The notes: generated by a model not told the origin, from the sequence alone. 51,505 bases of DNA from an uncultured Anaerococcus sp. (GCA_943913325.1 CALTXP010000001.1:1-51505), one strand, 5' to 3'; positions 40,847 through 49,758 are shown, counted from the first letter of the stretch. Made by a program: numbers and translations.

Positions 40847-41631
40847 TGGGAAAACTTTTAGGACAAATATTTAAAGAAGACTTTAAGTCTATAATATTAT
40901 GGTTATTATTGCCAATAGCTTCGGCCTTAATGTTTTTACAATTATTAAATATCTTTAAAGATAGCCCTTTTTTAGGAATTGGAATGACAATTTCTATGAC
41001 TTTGCTTACCATAGGTCCTCTTATAGCTCTAGGGATAGCTGCTAAAAATGATTATGAAAGATTCTATGGGAAAAATGCAGCCTTCTATTCAGCCTTACCC
41101 TTAGCTTCATCAGCAATTAGTGGTGCAAGGCTTGTAGGATTCATATTACTAGGGATTTTAATAGCTATTGTTACTTTTATAAACTATATCATATTAATAT
41201 TAGTTACTTCTAACTTAAGCATAGGAGAGCTTTTAGACTCAATAGCAAATGGTCTCGGACAAATAGGTTCAAATACTGTGCTTGCTTTGATAATTACTAT
41301 ATTTACTATAGGACTTTATTTAGTAAATATAATAATGCTAGCTAACACAGCTGGATCTACTAAATTATTTGGCAAAAAATCAAAATGGGCACCTATAATT
41401 ATATTCCTAGTATTGTTTTTTGCCCTAGGTATGCTATCATCTAAGATTCAAGCATCTGCTTTAGCTGAGTATGTATCTTCTACTTGTAATTATGGGCCAA
41501 ATAATTTAGAGATATCTGCAGAGCTTCCTAGTGCTTCTATGGCTTTTCCTATAATTATAAATATAGTAATATCAGCTATTCTTTATGGTCTAACATATTA
41601 CTTCCATGATAAAAAGTTATCAGTAAACTAA
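40846..41631 (+). CDS. ABC-2-like transporter permease
   Basis: A 261-residue membrane protein with about six helices (about 19-37, 47-65, 93-120, 138-162, 178-200, 235-255). It has an N-terminal amphipathic segment and no signal peptide. Start and ATPase stop share one base. The predicted partner of the preceding ATPase. The sequence is not close to a named permease family that I can recall. Confidence 0.8.
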   Translation: MGKLLGQIFKEDFKSIILWLLLPIASALMFLQLLNIFKDSPFLGIGMTISMTLLTIGPLIALGIAAKNDYERFYGKNAAFYSALPLASSAISGARLVGFILLGILIAIVTFINYIILILVTSNLSIGELLDSIANGLGQIGSNTVLALIITIFTIGLYLVNIIMLANTAGSTKLFGKKSKWAPIIIFLVLFFALGMLSSKIQASALAEYVSSTCNYGPNNLEISAELPSASMAFPIIINIVISAILYGLTYYFHDKKLSVN

Positions 41632-41640
41632 GAAGTTTTG

Positions 41641-41662
41641 AGGGGGATACTCCCCCTTTTTT
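41641..41662 (+). terminator. Terminator of the YtrA-type operon
   Basis: AGGGGG (41641-41646) and CCCCCT (41652-41657) around ATACT, then a T-run. Six G.C-rich pairs and tail, a short but strong terminator. Confidence 0.88.
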
Positions 41663-41723
41663 CTTTTATAAAATATTGATTTGGTGTATACTTGACTTAG
41701 CTAACTTAGTAAAAGGAGAAACT

Positions 41724-42623
41724 ATGAAAGAAGCCCTTTTTATATACAATCCTAATAGTGGTCAAAGAATAATCAATGAGCACTTAGCTTGGATTGTTGA
41801 TTATTTAAGTGAAAGAGATTATTTAATAAGTATATACGCAACTCAAGGCCCAAGAGATGCAAGTGAAACTATTGTAGAATTGGGAAATAGATTTGATGAA
41901 ATTATAGTAGGTGGTGGTGATGGTACACTTGATGAAGTTATAAGAGCTGTATCAAAACTTGATATAGACCCTTTGATAGGATACATACCAACTGGTTCAA
42001 CAAATGATTTTTCAAAATCTTTAAATATTCCAAAAGATGTAGAAAAGGCTACTAAAGTAGCCACAAGAGGTTATCAAAAGCGCATAGATATAGGGAAAAT
42101 TGATGATAAGTTTTTTGTATATGTAGCAGCTTTTGGAACAATAGCAGAAGTTTCCTATAATACTGGCCAAGATGTCAAAAATATTTTTGGCAGAAGTGCC
42201 TATATATTTGAAGGTTTAAAGCAAACTTTACCTCTAATTAATATACCTACCTATAAAATAGAAGTATCAGTAGATGGAGATGCTATAAAAGGAGATTTTA
42301 TTCATTTTATGGTAACTAACTCAGTATCTGTAGGTGGCTTTGTAGGTATAACTGGAGATAATGTAGGTTTATCTGATGGAATATTTGAGCTAACCATGGT
42401 AAAGCGTCCCCAATCTCTTTCTGATATAAATAAGATAATATTTGGTTTAACAAATAGAAAAGAAAATGATATGTTAATTCTCCGCCAAGGAAGTGAGTTT
42501 GAGATAAAAACTAATAGCAAAGTAGCCTGGTCTTTAGATGGGGAATATGGAGGATCTACTACTCATGCAAAAATTAAGGTGGAACAAGAAAAAATAAGGA
42601 TGCGAACTGGACTACGTAATTAG
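41724..42623 (+). CDS. Diacylglycerol kinase-like lipid kinase (YegS/BmrU/DagK family)
   Basis: A 299-residue protein starting MKEALFIYNPNSGQ. The family's nucleotide motif GGGDGTLDEVIRA lies near residue 72, PTGSTNDFSKSL near 105, and SLDGEYGG near 275. In Gram-positives the kinase returns diacylglycerol to phosphatidic acid after lipoteichoic acid synthesis. The start at 41724 has AAAAGGAG eight bases upstream; a longer in-frame form from 41676 would add unrelated residues. Single gene between two operons. Confidence 0.9.
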   Translation: MKEALFIYNPNSGQRIINEHLAWIVDYLSERDYLISIYATQGPRDASETIVELGNRFDEIIVGGGDGTLDEVIRAVSKLDIDPLIGYIPTGSTNDFSKSLNIPKDVEKATKVATRGYQKRIDIGKIDDKFFVYVAAFGTIAEVSYNTGQDVKNIFGRSAYIFEGLKQTLPLINIPTYKIEVSVDGDAIKGDFIHFMVTNSVSVGGFVGITGDNVGLSDGIFELTMVKRPQSLSDINKIIFGLTNRKENDMLILRQGSEFEIKTNSKVAWSLDGEYGGSTTHAKIKVEQEKIRMRTGLRN

Positions 42624-42664
42624 ACTATCTTTTTACCCCAAAAGCTTTCAATTTTCAAATTTGT

Positions 42665-42693
42665 TTTACGAAAAAGTGCTAATTTGATATAAT
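42665..42693 (+). promoter_or_regulatory. Promoter of the carD-gpmA operon
   Basis: TTTACG (42665-42670), a 17-base spacer and TATAAT (42688-42693) with an extended TGA just upstream. The leader is only about 19 nt before carD's ATG. Confidence 0.7.
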
Positions 42694-42718
42694 ATAAATG
42701 AGAACCTAGGAGGTAAAA

Positions 42719-43198
42719 ATGTTTAAAATAGGCGATAAAATCGTATACCCCAACCATGGTGCGGGTATAATTGATTCTATTGAGAAAAAAGAATTTTTAG
42801 GTGAAGAGAAAGATTATTTTATCCTAAAAATGCCAATCGGTTCTATGGATATTTCGATTCCAATGGCAAATATTGATAAAATGAACATAAGAGAGGTCAT
42901 CGGCAAAGAAGAAGGCGATGAAGTACTTAAAATCTTAGATGATGATCCTACCCAAATGTCAAATAACTGGAATGTTCGCTATAGACAAAACCAAGAAGTT
43001 ATTAAGTCTGGGGATATATTTGAGATTGCAAAAATGGTTAGGAATTTAGCAATTTTAGATAAGAAAAAGGGTCTATCCACAACTGAGAAAAAATTATTAA
43101 ACAGGGCAAGGCGAATTATGGCTAGTGAGCTAGTCATGGCAGGTTCTCTAGAAAAAGAAAAAGCCGAAGAAATGATAGATGAGTCTATTGGTCTTTGA
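42719..43198 (+). CDS. CarD/CdnL-family RNA polymerase-binding regulator
   Basis: A 159-residue CarD-type protein. The N-terminal Tudor-like domain, which binds the polymerase beta subunit, reads KIGDKIVYPNHGAGIIDSIEKKEFLGEEKDYFILKMP (about 3-40). The C-terminal helical domain (about 65-159) contacts the promoter -10 edge; it contains the conserved W in NNWNVRYR and the basic RNRARRIMASEL-like stretch. CarD stabilises open complexes, mainly for rRNA and growth-linked promoters. Leads a seven-gene operon. AGGAGGT upstream. Confidence 0.92.
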   Translation: MFKIGDKIVYPNHGAGIIDSIEKKEFLGEEKDYFILKMPIGSMDISIPMANIDKMNIREVIGKEEGDEVLKILDDDPTQMSNNWNVRYRQNQEVIKSGDIFEIAKMVRNLAILDKKKGLSTTEKKLLNRARRIMASELVMAGSLEKEKAEEMIDESIGL

Positions 43199-43232
43199 TT
43201 ATTTTCTTTAAAAACGATAACAAGGAGCATAA

Positions 43233-44342
43233 ATGAAGCGAATAATTCAATTGGTTATTACGCTAATTGGAGCTGCTGTTGGTATTGCAATATTAAATAT
43301 GGTTAATGCCGCAAGTTCTTTCATAGATCCTAGCGGCATTATATTTATCATTGCAAACATAATAGCAGGACTGATTGGAGGAGTAATCTTCTATTTAATA
43401 TCTACATCATTTGTAGATAAATTTCTCGTTGATTTCTCAAATATAGAAGGGCAAATTAGTGAGATACCAGCAGGAAATCTTATAGTTGGCACAGTTGGAG
43501 CGATAATTGGTATACTTATAGCAACTTTAATCTCTAGACCTTTAACCAGCTTACAATTACCATATGTAGGCAATTCTATTTTTGTGCTATTATCCATTTT
43601 ATTATATATTGGTTTAGGTTATTTAGGATGGAGAGTTGCTACAAAAAACAGTGATGATTTTTTAAATCTTTTTAAGTCCTCTAAAGAGAGCAAAGAAAAT
43701 AAAGATTCTCGTCATATTTTAAAATCTAGTAAAAATAGTAAGATTGCTAGTCCAAAAATCCTTGATACATCTGTAATTATAGATGGACGAATAGTCGATA
43801 TTATAGATACAGAGTTTATAGAAGGGGATCTTATTATTTCTGAGTTTGTCCTAGAGGAGCTTCAACATATAGCTGATAGTCCAGATGATCTTAAAAGAGA
43901 AAGAGGTCGTAGAGGCCTAGATATAGTAAATACTATCAAAAAAAGTGGTAAGATTAATTTTAGAATAACTGATGTTGACTATCCTGAGATAAAAGAAGTA
44001 GATAGCAAACTTTTAAAGCTAGCCATGGATATGGATGGTAAAATATTTACTAATGACTATAATCTAAATAAGGTTGCAGATGTTCAAGGTATACCAGTTT
44101 TAAACATAAATGATCTTGCTAATGCCCTTAAACCTGTAGTAATTCCTGGAGAACATATGAAAATAGATGTTATCAAGGAAGGTAAGGGCAAAAATCAAGG
44201 AGTTGGATACTTAGATGATGGAACTATGGTTGTAGTTGAAGATGGTGATAAATACATAGACCAAACTATAAATGCTGTCGTTACCAGTGTTTTACAAACT
44301 TCTGCTGGTCGTATGATTTTTGTAAAGAGTGAAGAGGAGTAG
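43233..44342 (+). CDS. YacL-like membrane protein with PIN and TRAM domains
   Basis: A 369-residue protein. Four N-terminal helices (about 5-25, 32-55, 85-102, 110-135) are followed by a PIN nuclease-like domain from about 172 (KILDTSVIIDGRIVDII, EFVLEELQHIAD, FTNDYNLNKVA), with four acidic metal-site residues. A TRAM RNA-binding domain ends it (about 295-360, GVGYLDDGTMVVVEDG). This is the yacL pattern found next to ispD-ispF in Bacillus, where it has been linked to RNA-related functions. It ends one base before ispD starts. Confidence 0.9.
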   Translation: MKRIIQLVITLIGAAVGIAILNMVNAASSFIDPSGIIFIIANIIAGLIGGVIFYLISTSFVDKFLVDFSNIEGQISEIPAGNLIVGTVGAIIGILIATLISRPLTSLQLPYVGNSIFVLLSILLYIGLGYLGWRVATKNSDDFLNLFKSSKESKENKDSRHILKSSKNSKIASPKILDTSVIIDGRIVDIIDTEFIEGDLIISEFVLEELQHIADSPDDLKRERGRRGLDIVNTIKKSGKINFRITDVDYPEIKEVDSKLLKLAMDMDGKIFTNDYNLNKVADVQGIPVLNINDLANALKPVVIPGEHMKIDVIKEGKGKNQGVGYLDDGTMVVVEDGDKYIDQTINAVVTSVLQTSAGRMIFVKSEEE

Positions 44343-45047
44343 ATGTTAGATAATAAATTCTTATCAGCTATCATAACTTCTGCTGGATCTGGAAGACGTA
44401 TGAATAGCAATATAAATAAGCCTTTTTTAGAAATTTATGGTAAAAAGATTATAGAACGTACTCTAGATACTATAGTAGCTATTGAGGAATTTGATGAGAT
44501 TATCTTAGTTATCAGACGTGAGGATGAGGATATCATCAAGGACATACTTAAAAACTATGAAAAAGAAATTAAGTACGTTTATGGTAGTGATACTAGAGAA
44601 AAATCAACCTTTGAAGGACTTAAAGCATTAAATAAAAATACACAATTGGTCTTAACTCATGATGGGGTAAGGCCTTTTGCTAGTCGAGAGCTTTTTTATA
44701 AAACCTTAGATGAACTTAGGGAATATAAGGCAGTAGTAAGCGCTACAAAAACTAAAGATACAGTTAAAATTGTAGATGAAAATATGCTTGTAGATTTTAC
44801 ACCTCATAGGGACTTTGTTTATAATATTCAAACTCCTCAAGCTTTTGATAAAGACATACTATTTTCTATGTATGAGAAGTATGTTAACAGTGAATTTATG
44901 ATAACAGATGATAGTCAGCTATTTGAATTTTTCAATAGACAAGAAGCGGTAAAAGTAGTTGAAGGAGAATATTCTAATATAAAGATTACCACTAATGAAG
45001 ATATATTATTTGCAAATGCGTATATACAAACCCAGAATAGGGGGTGA
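44343..45047 (+). CDS. ispD: 2-C-methyl-D-erythritol 4-phosphate cytidylyltransferase
   Basis: A 234-residue enzyme of the MEP isoprenoid pathway (MEP + CTP to CDP-ME). Cytidylyltransferase blocks: AIITSAGSGRRMNSNINKPFLEI, with the CTP-binding Gly-rich loop and Arg/Lys; GSDTREKSTFEGLKAL; LTHDGVRPFAS; ATKTKDTVKIVD; and QTPQAFDKDIL near 160. AAGAGGAG overlaps the yacL-like gene end. Partnered with ispF directly downstream. Confidence 0.95.
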   Translation: MLDNKFLSAIITSAGSGRRMNSNINKPFLEIYGKKIIERTLDTIVAIEEFDEIILVIRREDEDIIKDILKNYEKEIKYVYGSDTREKSTFEGLKALNKNTQLVLTHDGVRPFASRELFYKTLDELREYKAVVSATKTKDTVKIVDENMLVDFTPHRDFVYNIQTPQAFDKDILFSMYEKYVNSEFMITDDSQLFEFFNRQEAVKVVEGEYSNIKITTNEDILFANAYIQTQNRG

Positions 45048-45049
45048 AG

Positions 45050-45523
45050 ATGAGAATAGGAATAGGATATGATGTCCATAGGCTAGTAGAAAATAGAGAT
45101 CTGATCCTAGGTGGGGTCAAATTTGATTATGATAAAGGCTTATTAGGGCATTCTGATGCAGATGTACTTACCCATGCTATAATGGATGCTATACTAGGAG
45201 CCTTAGCAGAAGCTGATATAGGTAAGTTATTTCCTGATACAGATCCTAAATATAAAGGAATCTATTCAATAGAATTACTAGATAATGTAGTAAAGCTAAT
45301 GGATGATAGAGGGTATAAGATAGGTAATATCGATAGTGTAATAATTTGCGAAATGCCTAAGATAAGTCCAAAGAGAGATGAAATAAGAAATTTACTTAAA
45401 GAGCATCTAAATACTGATATAGAAAATATATCAATCAAAGCTTCAACAAGCGAAGGTCTAGGATTTACAGGTAAGAGACTAGGAATAGAAGCTCGTGCAG
45501 TTGTAATATTAGAGGAGAAATGA
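45050..45523 (+). CDS. ispF: 2-C-methyl-D-erythritol 2,4-cyclodiphosphate synthase
   Basis: A 157-residue trimeric zinc enzyme (CDP-ME 2-phosphate to MEcPP). It starts MRIGIGYDVHRL, with the metal ligands Asp and His in GYDVHRL, LLGHSDADVLTHAIMDAILGALAEADIGKLFPDTDP and ISIKASTSEGLGFTGK. I place the start at ATG 45050; GTG 45044 overlaps the ribosome site GGGGGTGA and adds two residues. The next enzymes (ispE, ispG, ispH) are not in the window. Confidence 0.95.
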   Translation: MRIGIGYDVHRLVENRDLILGGVKFDYDKGLLGHSDADVLTHAIMDAILGALAEADIGKLFPDTDPKYKGIYSIELLDNVVKLMDDRGYKIGNIDSVIICEMPKISPKRDEIRNLLKEHLNTDIENISIKASTSEGLGFTGKRLGIEARAVVILEEK

Positions 45524-46692
45524 TGAAAAAATTTGTAACAAGTGAATCAGTAACAGAAGGTCATCCAGATAAAGTTTGTGATAGAATTTCCGATGCGATA
45601 TTGGATGAATGTTTAAGACAAGATAAGAATAGTAGAGTTGCTTGTGAGACAGTAACATCAACTGGCTTAGTTTTAGTAGTAGGGGAAATCTCTACAACAG
45701 CCTATGCACCAGTAGAACAAATAACTAGAAATGTCATAAAAGAGATAGGATATGATGATCCTAGTTTAGGTTTTGATTATTCTAATGTAGCGGTTTTAAC
45801 CTCATTAATAGAACAATCAGCAGATATTGCCCAAGGTGTAAATAGTGCCCAAGAATATAAATCTACTAATGAAAAGTACGATCAAATTGGAGCTGGAGAT
45901 CAAGGTATCATTTTTGGATATGCAGATAATGAGACAGAAGAATATTTACCAGTATCTGTAAGCTATGCTCATAAGCTTGCTATGAGACTTACAGAAGTAC
46001 GTAAAGATGGAATTTTATCATATTTAAGACCAGATGGAAAGACTCAAGTAACAGTAGAATATGATGATGATAAGCTAGTTAGAATTGATAATATAGTTAT
46101 ATCAGCTCAACACACAGAAGATGTATCATTAGAAAAAATTCGTCAAGATATAATAGATGAAGTAATAAATAAAGTTATAGATAAAAGCTTAATAGATGAA
46201 GATACAAAAATATATGTAAATCCAACAGGCAAATTTGTAATAGGTGGTCCAAAGGGAGATAGTGGCTTAACAGGTCGTAAGATTATAGTAGATACCTATG
46301 GAGGATATTCTAAAGCAGGCGGTGGAGCATTTTCTGGAAAAGATCCTACAAAAGTAGATAGATCAGCTGCTTATATGGCAAGATATGCAGCTAAGAATAT
46401 GGTTGCAGCAGGACTTGCTGATAAACTTGAAATAGGCATATCCTATGCTATAGGTGTTGCTCATCCACTTTCAATCTATGTTGATAGTTTTGGAACGGGA
46501 AAATACGATGATGAAAAGTTACTTAAGATACTAGAAGAAAACTTTGACTTTAGACCACAAGCAATTATAGATTACCTAGATTTATTAAGGCCGATCTATA
46601 AAGAAACATCTTCTTATGGACACTTTGGTAGAAGTAATTCTGACTTTACATGGGAAAAATTAGACAAGGTAGAAGCACTTAAAAATTATTAG
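45523..46692 (+). CDS. metK: S-adenosylmethionine synthetase
   Basis: A 389-residue enzyme (methionine + ATP to AdoMet + PPi + Pi). Motifs: SESVTEGHPDKVCDRISDAILDECL near the start; GAGDQGIIFGYADNE near 125 with the GAGDQG signature; FVIGGPKGDSGLTGRKIIVDTYGG; and the GGGAFSGKDPTKVDRSAAYMARYAAKN loop. Two adjacent ATG codons (45520, 45523) are possible; the second has better spacing from GGAG. It precedes the mreB-like gene by eight bases, and no SAM or T-box leader is seen. Confidence 0.95.
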   Translation: MKKFVTSESVTEGHPDKVCDRISDAILDECLRQDKNSRVACETVTSTGLVLVVGEISTTAYAPVEQITRNVIKEIGYDDPSLGFDYSNVAVLTSLIEQSADIAQGVNSAQEYKSTNEKYDQIGAGDQGIIFGYADNETEEYLPVSVSYAHKLAMRLTEVRKDGILSYLRPDGKTQVTVEYDDDKLVRIDNIVISAQHTEDVSLEKIRQDIIDEVINKVIDKSLIDEDTKIYVNPTGKFVIGGPKGDSGLTGRKIIVDTYGGYSKAGGGAFSGKDPTKVDRSAAYMARYAAKNMVAAGLADKLEIGISYAIGVAHPLSIYVDSFGTGKYDDEKLLKILEENFDFRPQAIIDYLDLLRPIYKETSSYGHFGRSNSDFTWEKLDKVEALKNY

Positions 46693-46700
46693 GAGAAAAA

Positions 46701-47750
46701 ATGGCAAGCTTTAGAAGAAGTGTAGCAATAGATTTGGGGACAGCTCAAGTTCTAGTCTATGTAAATAACAAGGGTATAGTTTTAGAAGAGCCATCAGTAA
46801 TAGCCATTGATATCCTAACAGATGAGATACTTGCAGTAGGAAGCGAAGCTAAAAAACTTGTGGGTAGGACGCCAGGTAACATTAAGGCAGTTATGCCTAT
46901 GGAAGATGGAATTATAGCAGATTTTCCTGCAACAGAGCGTATGCTAAAATATTTTTTAGAAAAATCAATTAGCAAGGCTCTTATAAAACCAGATGTATTA
47001 ATATGTGTACCTAGTAGATCTACCCAAGTAGAAAAAAGAGCTGTCCTCCAGGCAAGTGAAAATGCTGGTGCACATAGAACCTACCTTATAGAAGAACCTC
47101 TAGCAGCAGCAATTGGAGCTGGTGTTGATATAACAGATGCAGGAGGAGAATTAATTCTTGATATAGGTGGAGGAACTACGGATATAGCGGTAATTTCCAT
47201 GGGTCAAATTGTATCTAGCACTTCAGTGCCAGTTGCAGGATTAAGCTTTGATAAAACCATTAAAGATCATATAAGAATAAGATATGGACTTCTTATTGGA
47301 GATAATAAAGCTGAAGAAATTAAAATTGAAGCGGGAAATGCAGATCCTAACGATTCAATAGAGGTTACAGGTAGGCAAATAACAGATGGACTTCCAGCAA
47401 AAGTATATGTTCCAGTGGGAGAAATTGCTCTAGCTATAAAACCTTGTGTGGATTTAATCATAGATGGGGTAAAAAAAGTATTAGAGGTAACACCTCCAGA
47501 ATTAGCGGCCGACATATATGAAAAAGAAATTATTCTAACAGGTGGAGCAGCATATACACTAGGTCTACGCGAACGCATAGGAGAAAAGTTCCAAATAAAG
47601 GTAAAAATAGCAGAAAATGCTGAACAATGCGTAATAGTAGGTACAGGTAGAGCTTTAAATTGGCTAGATGAAATAGATAAAGGATATAGTGAATCTATTA
47701 AGGCTAAGCAAAAAGAACTTGAAAAGAATGAAAAATTAAGGAGAAGATAA
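46701..47750 (+). CDS. mreB: Actin-like rod-shape protein MreB/Mbl
   Basis: A 349-residue MreB-family protein. Motifs: IDLGTAQVLVYV (phosphate 1), IEEPLAAAIGAG, GGELILDIGGGTTDIAVISMGQIV (phosphate 2), and ILTGGAAYTLGL (adenosine). The length is near normal (about 340), with a C-terminal tail rich in Lys/Glu. It forms membrane-bound filaments guiding lateral wall synthesis. There is no mreC/mreD nearby, as is common for Mbl-type paralogues. GGAG lies just upstream of the start; the stop overlaps the gpmA start. Confidence 0.92.
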   Translation: MASFRRSVAIDLGTAQVLVYVNNKGIVLEEPSVIAIDILTDEILAVGSEAKKLVGRTPGNIKAVMPMEDGIIADFPATERMLKYFLEKSISKALIKPDVLICVPSRSTQVEKRAVLQASENAGAHRTYLIEEPLAAAIGAGVDITDAGGELILDIGGGTTDIAVISMGQIVSSTSVPVAGLSFDKTIKDHIRIRYGLLIGDNKAEEIKIEAGNADPNDSIEVTGRQITDGLPAKVYVPVGEIALAIKPCVDLIIDGVKKVLEVTPPELAADIYEKEIILTGGAAYTLGLRERIGEKFQIKVKIAENAEQCVIVGTGRALNWLDEIDKGYSESIKAKQKELEKNEKLRRR

Positions 47751-48439
47751 TGACAAAGACATTAGTAATGGTAAGACACGGTCAAAGTGAATGGAATCTT
47801 GCAAACAAATTTACAGGTTGGGTAGATGTAGATCTTTCAGATAAAGGTACAGAAGAAGCTATAGAAGCTGGTAAAAAAATAAAAGAAGCAGGTATAGTAT
47901 TTGATCATGCACACACATCAATACTAAAAAGAGCTATCAAAACTTGTAACTATGTACTAGAATATTCTGAACAACTATTTGTTCCAGTAGAAAAATCATG
48001 GAGATTAAATGAACGTCACTATGGAGCTTTACAAGGATTAAATAAAGCAGAAACTGCTGAAAAATATGGAGATGAACAAGTACATATCTGGAGAAGAAGC
48101 TATGATACACTTCCTCCATTATTATCAGAAGAAGCTCAAAAAGAACAATTAAACATGAGACAGTTTAAAAATCTTCCACAAGATGTAGTCCCAGCAGCAG
48201 AAAACTTAAAGATTACTCTAGATAGAGCATTACCATATTTCTTTGATAATATAGCTCCACAATTACTAAAAGATGAAACAGTCTTAGTAGCAGCTCATGG
48301 TAATAGCCTAAGAGCATTAGCAAAACACATAGAAGAAATATCAGATGAGGATATAATGGATTTAGAAATTCCAACAGGTCAACCTTTAGTTTATGAACTA
48401 GATGATGATCTTAAGATGGTTAAAAAATATTATTTATAA
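47750..48439 (+). CDS. gpmA: 2,3-bisphosphoglycerate-dependent phosphoglycerate mutase
   Basis: A 229-residue histidine phosphatase superfamily enzyme (3PG to 2PG). The phospho-His is in VMVRHGQSEWN (residues 7-17). RLNERHYGALQGLNKAETA and VLVAAHGNSLRALAKHIE carry the second His and the substrate Arg. The presence of the dPGM form fits a fermenting Gram-positive. Shares TAATG with mreB, so it is the last coupled gene of the carD operon. Confidence 0.95.
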   Translation: MTKTLVMVRHGQSEWNLANKFTGWVDVDLSDKGTEEAIEAGKKIKEAGIVFDHAHTSILKRAIKTCNYVLEYSEQLFVPVEKSWRLNERHYGALQGLNKAETAEKYGDEQVHIWRRSYDTLPPLLSEEAQKEQLNMRQFKNLPQDVVPAAENLKITLDRALPYFFDNIAPQLLKDETVLVAAHGNSLRALAKHIEEISDEDIMDLEIPTGQPLVYELDDDLKMVKKYYL

Positions 48440-48455
48440 GCTTAAGCTTATAAAT
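48432..48455. terminator. 24-bp perfect palindrome at the end of gpmA
   Basis: The half-site ATTTATAAGCTT (48432-48443) is followed by its complement (48444-48455) with no loop base, overlapping the gpmA stop codon. A T-run is lacking. Possibly a weak terminator or a protein site. Confidence 0.45.
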
Positions 48456-48474
48456 AATTGAAATTAAACTATAG

Positions 48475-48637
48475 CCATTTCGACTAGATGAATATACCTT
48501 AATTTGCTATATTTATAACTAAAACTAGTGTGAAAGCACGGAAAAGTTTGCATAGTAAACAAGTTTTAGTAAAAGTGAAGCGAATTTATGGATAGATCTA
48601 ATGAGATTTCTCCGCTCACTATGATCGGTCGGAATGG
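48475..48637. repeat. Intergenic element D with nested inverted repeats
   Basis: CCATTTCGAC (48475-48484) and GTCGGAATGG (48628-48637) are inverted arms with one wobble. Inside, ACTAAAACT (48518-48526) and AGTTTTAGT (48562-48570) pair perfectly around a GTTT/AAAC mini stem. The right end (GAGATTTCTCCGCTCACT) resembles the widespread palindromic repeats of Firmicutes that I recall as reading GAGATTTCTCxxCTxGC. No coding potential. Confidence 0.5.
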
Positions 48638-48664
48638 TAAAATTTTATATTTTATCAACAGTCT

Positions 48665-48689
48665 AAGTAGAGTTTAATCTCTACTTTTT
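48665..48689 (+). terminator. Intrinsic terminator after the carD-gpmA operon
   Basis: AAGTAGAG (48665-48672) and CTCTACTT (48679-48686) around TTTAAT with a T-run. This is the first convincing terminator downstream of gpmA, about 225 nt after its stop. Confidence 0.82.
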
Positions 48690-48776
48690 CTATTTATAAA
48701 ATCATATAACTTTATTAAAATTGTTTTCTATAAGAAAAATATAATGATGATTTATTTAATAATATTTAGCTAATTA

Positions 48777-48812
48777 ATTGGCAGATCCTAAGTTAAGTGA
48801 GGATCTGCCAAT
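48777..48812. repeat. Isolated perfect 13-bp hairpin
   Basis: ATTGGCAGATCCT (48777-48789) and its exact complement (48800-48812) around a ten-base loop, with no T-run following. It sits in AT-rich DNA with no gene from 48690 to 48954. Function unknown. Confidence 0.5.
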
Positions 48813-48954
48813 ATAATTTAAAGAAATATTAGTAGTAATATATAAGATAAATTTTAAACTTTGTAAATTAAAGCTCTATTCATTATTTTAGGGTTTATGT
48901 ATAGTACATATATTAGGTAAATAAGTATACTTCAATATAAAAAGTACTATACCA

Positions 48955-49292
48955 TTGACAGAAGAAGATAAAGAAAAGATTAAAGAAGAAAAAATAAAAA
49001 GAAAAAAAGACAAGAAGGAATTTGGAAAACCTCTTGGCAATGGCTTAAAGAGGATAATCGTAAAATTGTAGAAAATTCTGTGCCAGAAGAAAGATATAAC
49101 TGGATTTACGATGAAGCTTCAGACAGCTTTGAAGAATCTAGCAAGGCTTTTTATTACTATAGTGAGTATGACACTATACAAGTAAGTCAAGAAGAGTATA
49201 AAGAGCTTAAAAGACAGTATATCGCCAAGTTTGGTGGTTGGGAAAAGATAGATTTAGAGCACACAGAATACAATGGAAAAAAATGGTATTAA
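48955..49292 (+). pseudogene. Decayed gene of unknown function
   Basis: Reading in one frame from about 48955 gives LTEEDKEKIKEEKIKRKKDKK, then a second frame is needed from about 49017 for WKTSWQWLKEDNRKIVENS and the intact tail VPEERYNWIYDEASDSFEES to KKWY (49080-49292). The first frame ends at a TAG near 49072. No start codon with a ribosome site is seen upstream. It looks like a frameshifted, 5'-truncated gene. The tail alone, from the GTG at 49080, would be 70 residues. I recognise no family. Confidence 0.45.
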
Positions 49293-49398
49293 TTAGACGG
49301 GGGATTCTGTCTTTTTTGTTAAAGAGTAAAAATCCCGCTTGGAAAGGTAAAAAAACAGAAGTCAAACATTCATATATTAAAATTATTCACATATACAT

Positions 49399-49442
49399 TT
49401 GACATTAGAAAGACATATGCTATAATGTTCATATAAGCATAT
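49399..49442 (+). promoter_or_regulatory. Promoter and operator of the metal-export operon
   Basis: TTGACA (49399-49404), a 16-base spacer and TATAAT (49421-49426), both perfect. An inverted repeat ATATGCT/AGCATAT (49415-49421 and 49436-49442) overlaps the -10 box, and TTCATATA and CTCATATA repeats follow, resembling SmtB/CzrA operators. The repressor encoded next is the likely ligand. Confidence 0.75.
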
Positions 49443-49464
49443 ACTCATATAAACGGAGGTGATA

Positions 49465-49758
49465 ATGATAACTATCAAAGATGAGGAAATTTTATTTGAT
49501 TTAGCTGATCTTTTTAAGGTTTTTGGCGATTCGACTAGGCTTAGAATCATGAATGTGCTTTTTAGTGGACCTACTTGTGTATGCGAAATTGCAGAAGCCT
49601 TGGATATGAGCCAGTCGGCTATAAGCCACCAGCTAAAGAGCTTGAAGGATAACAATTTGGTCAGTTCCAAGAGAAGTGGCAAGTCAATATACTACGAACT
49701 TGCCGATGACCACGTCAAGACGATTTTTATGACAGGATTAGAACATATTAAAGAATAG
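49465..49758 (+). CDS. ArsR/SmtB-family metal-sensing repressor
   Basis: A 97-residue winged-helix repressor. DNA-recognition helix: VCEIAEALDMSQSAISHQLKSLKDNNLV. The C-terminal helix DDHVKTIFMTGLEHIKE carries Asp-x-His and His-x-x-Glu, the alpha5 zinc/cobalt site of CzrA and SmtB. The Cys pair CVC in TCVCEI is at the place of the alpha3N site used by CadC. It should release DNA on zinc- or cadmium-type metal binding. ATG 49465 lies after GGAGGT; the GTG two codons earlier is inside that site. It is followed by the HMA and ATPase genes. Confidence 0.92.
   Translation: MITIKDEEILFDLADLFKVFGDSTRLRIMNVLFSGPTCVCEIAEALDMSQSAISHQLKSLKDNNLVSSKRSGKSIYYELADDHVKTIFMTGLEHIKE

Noticed and set aside
43979..44342. 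Splitting the YacL-like gene into separate PIN and TRAM genes
   Set aside because: The frame is continuous and the domain order is that of full-length family members.
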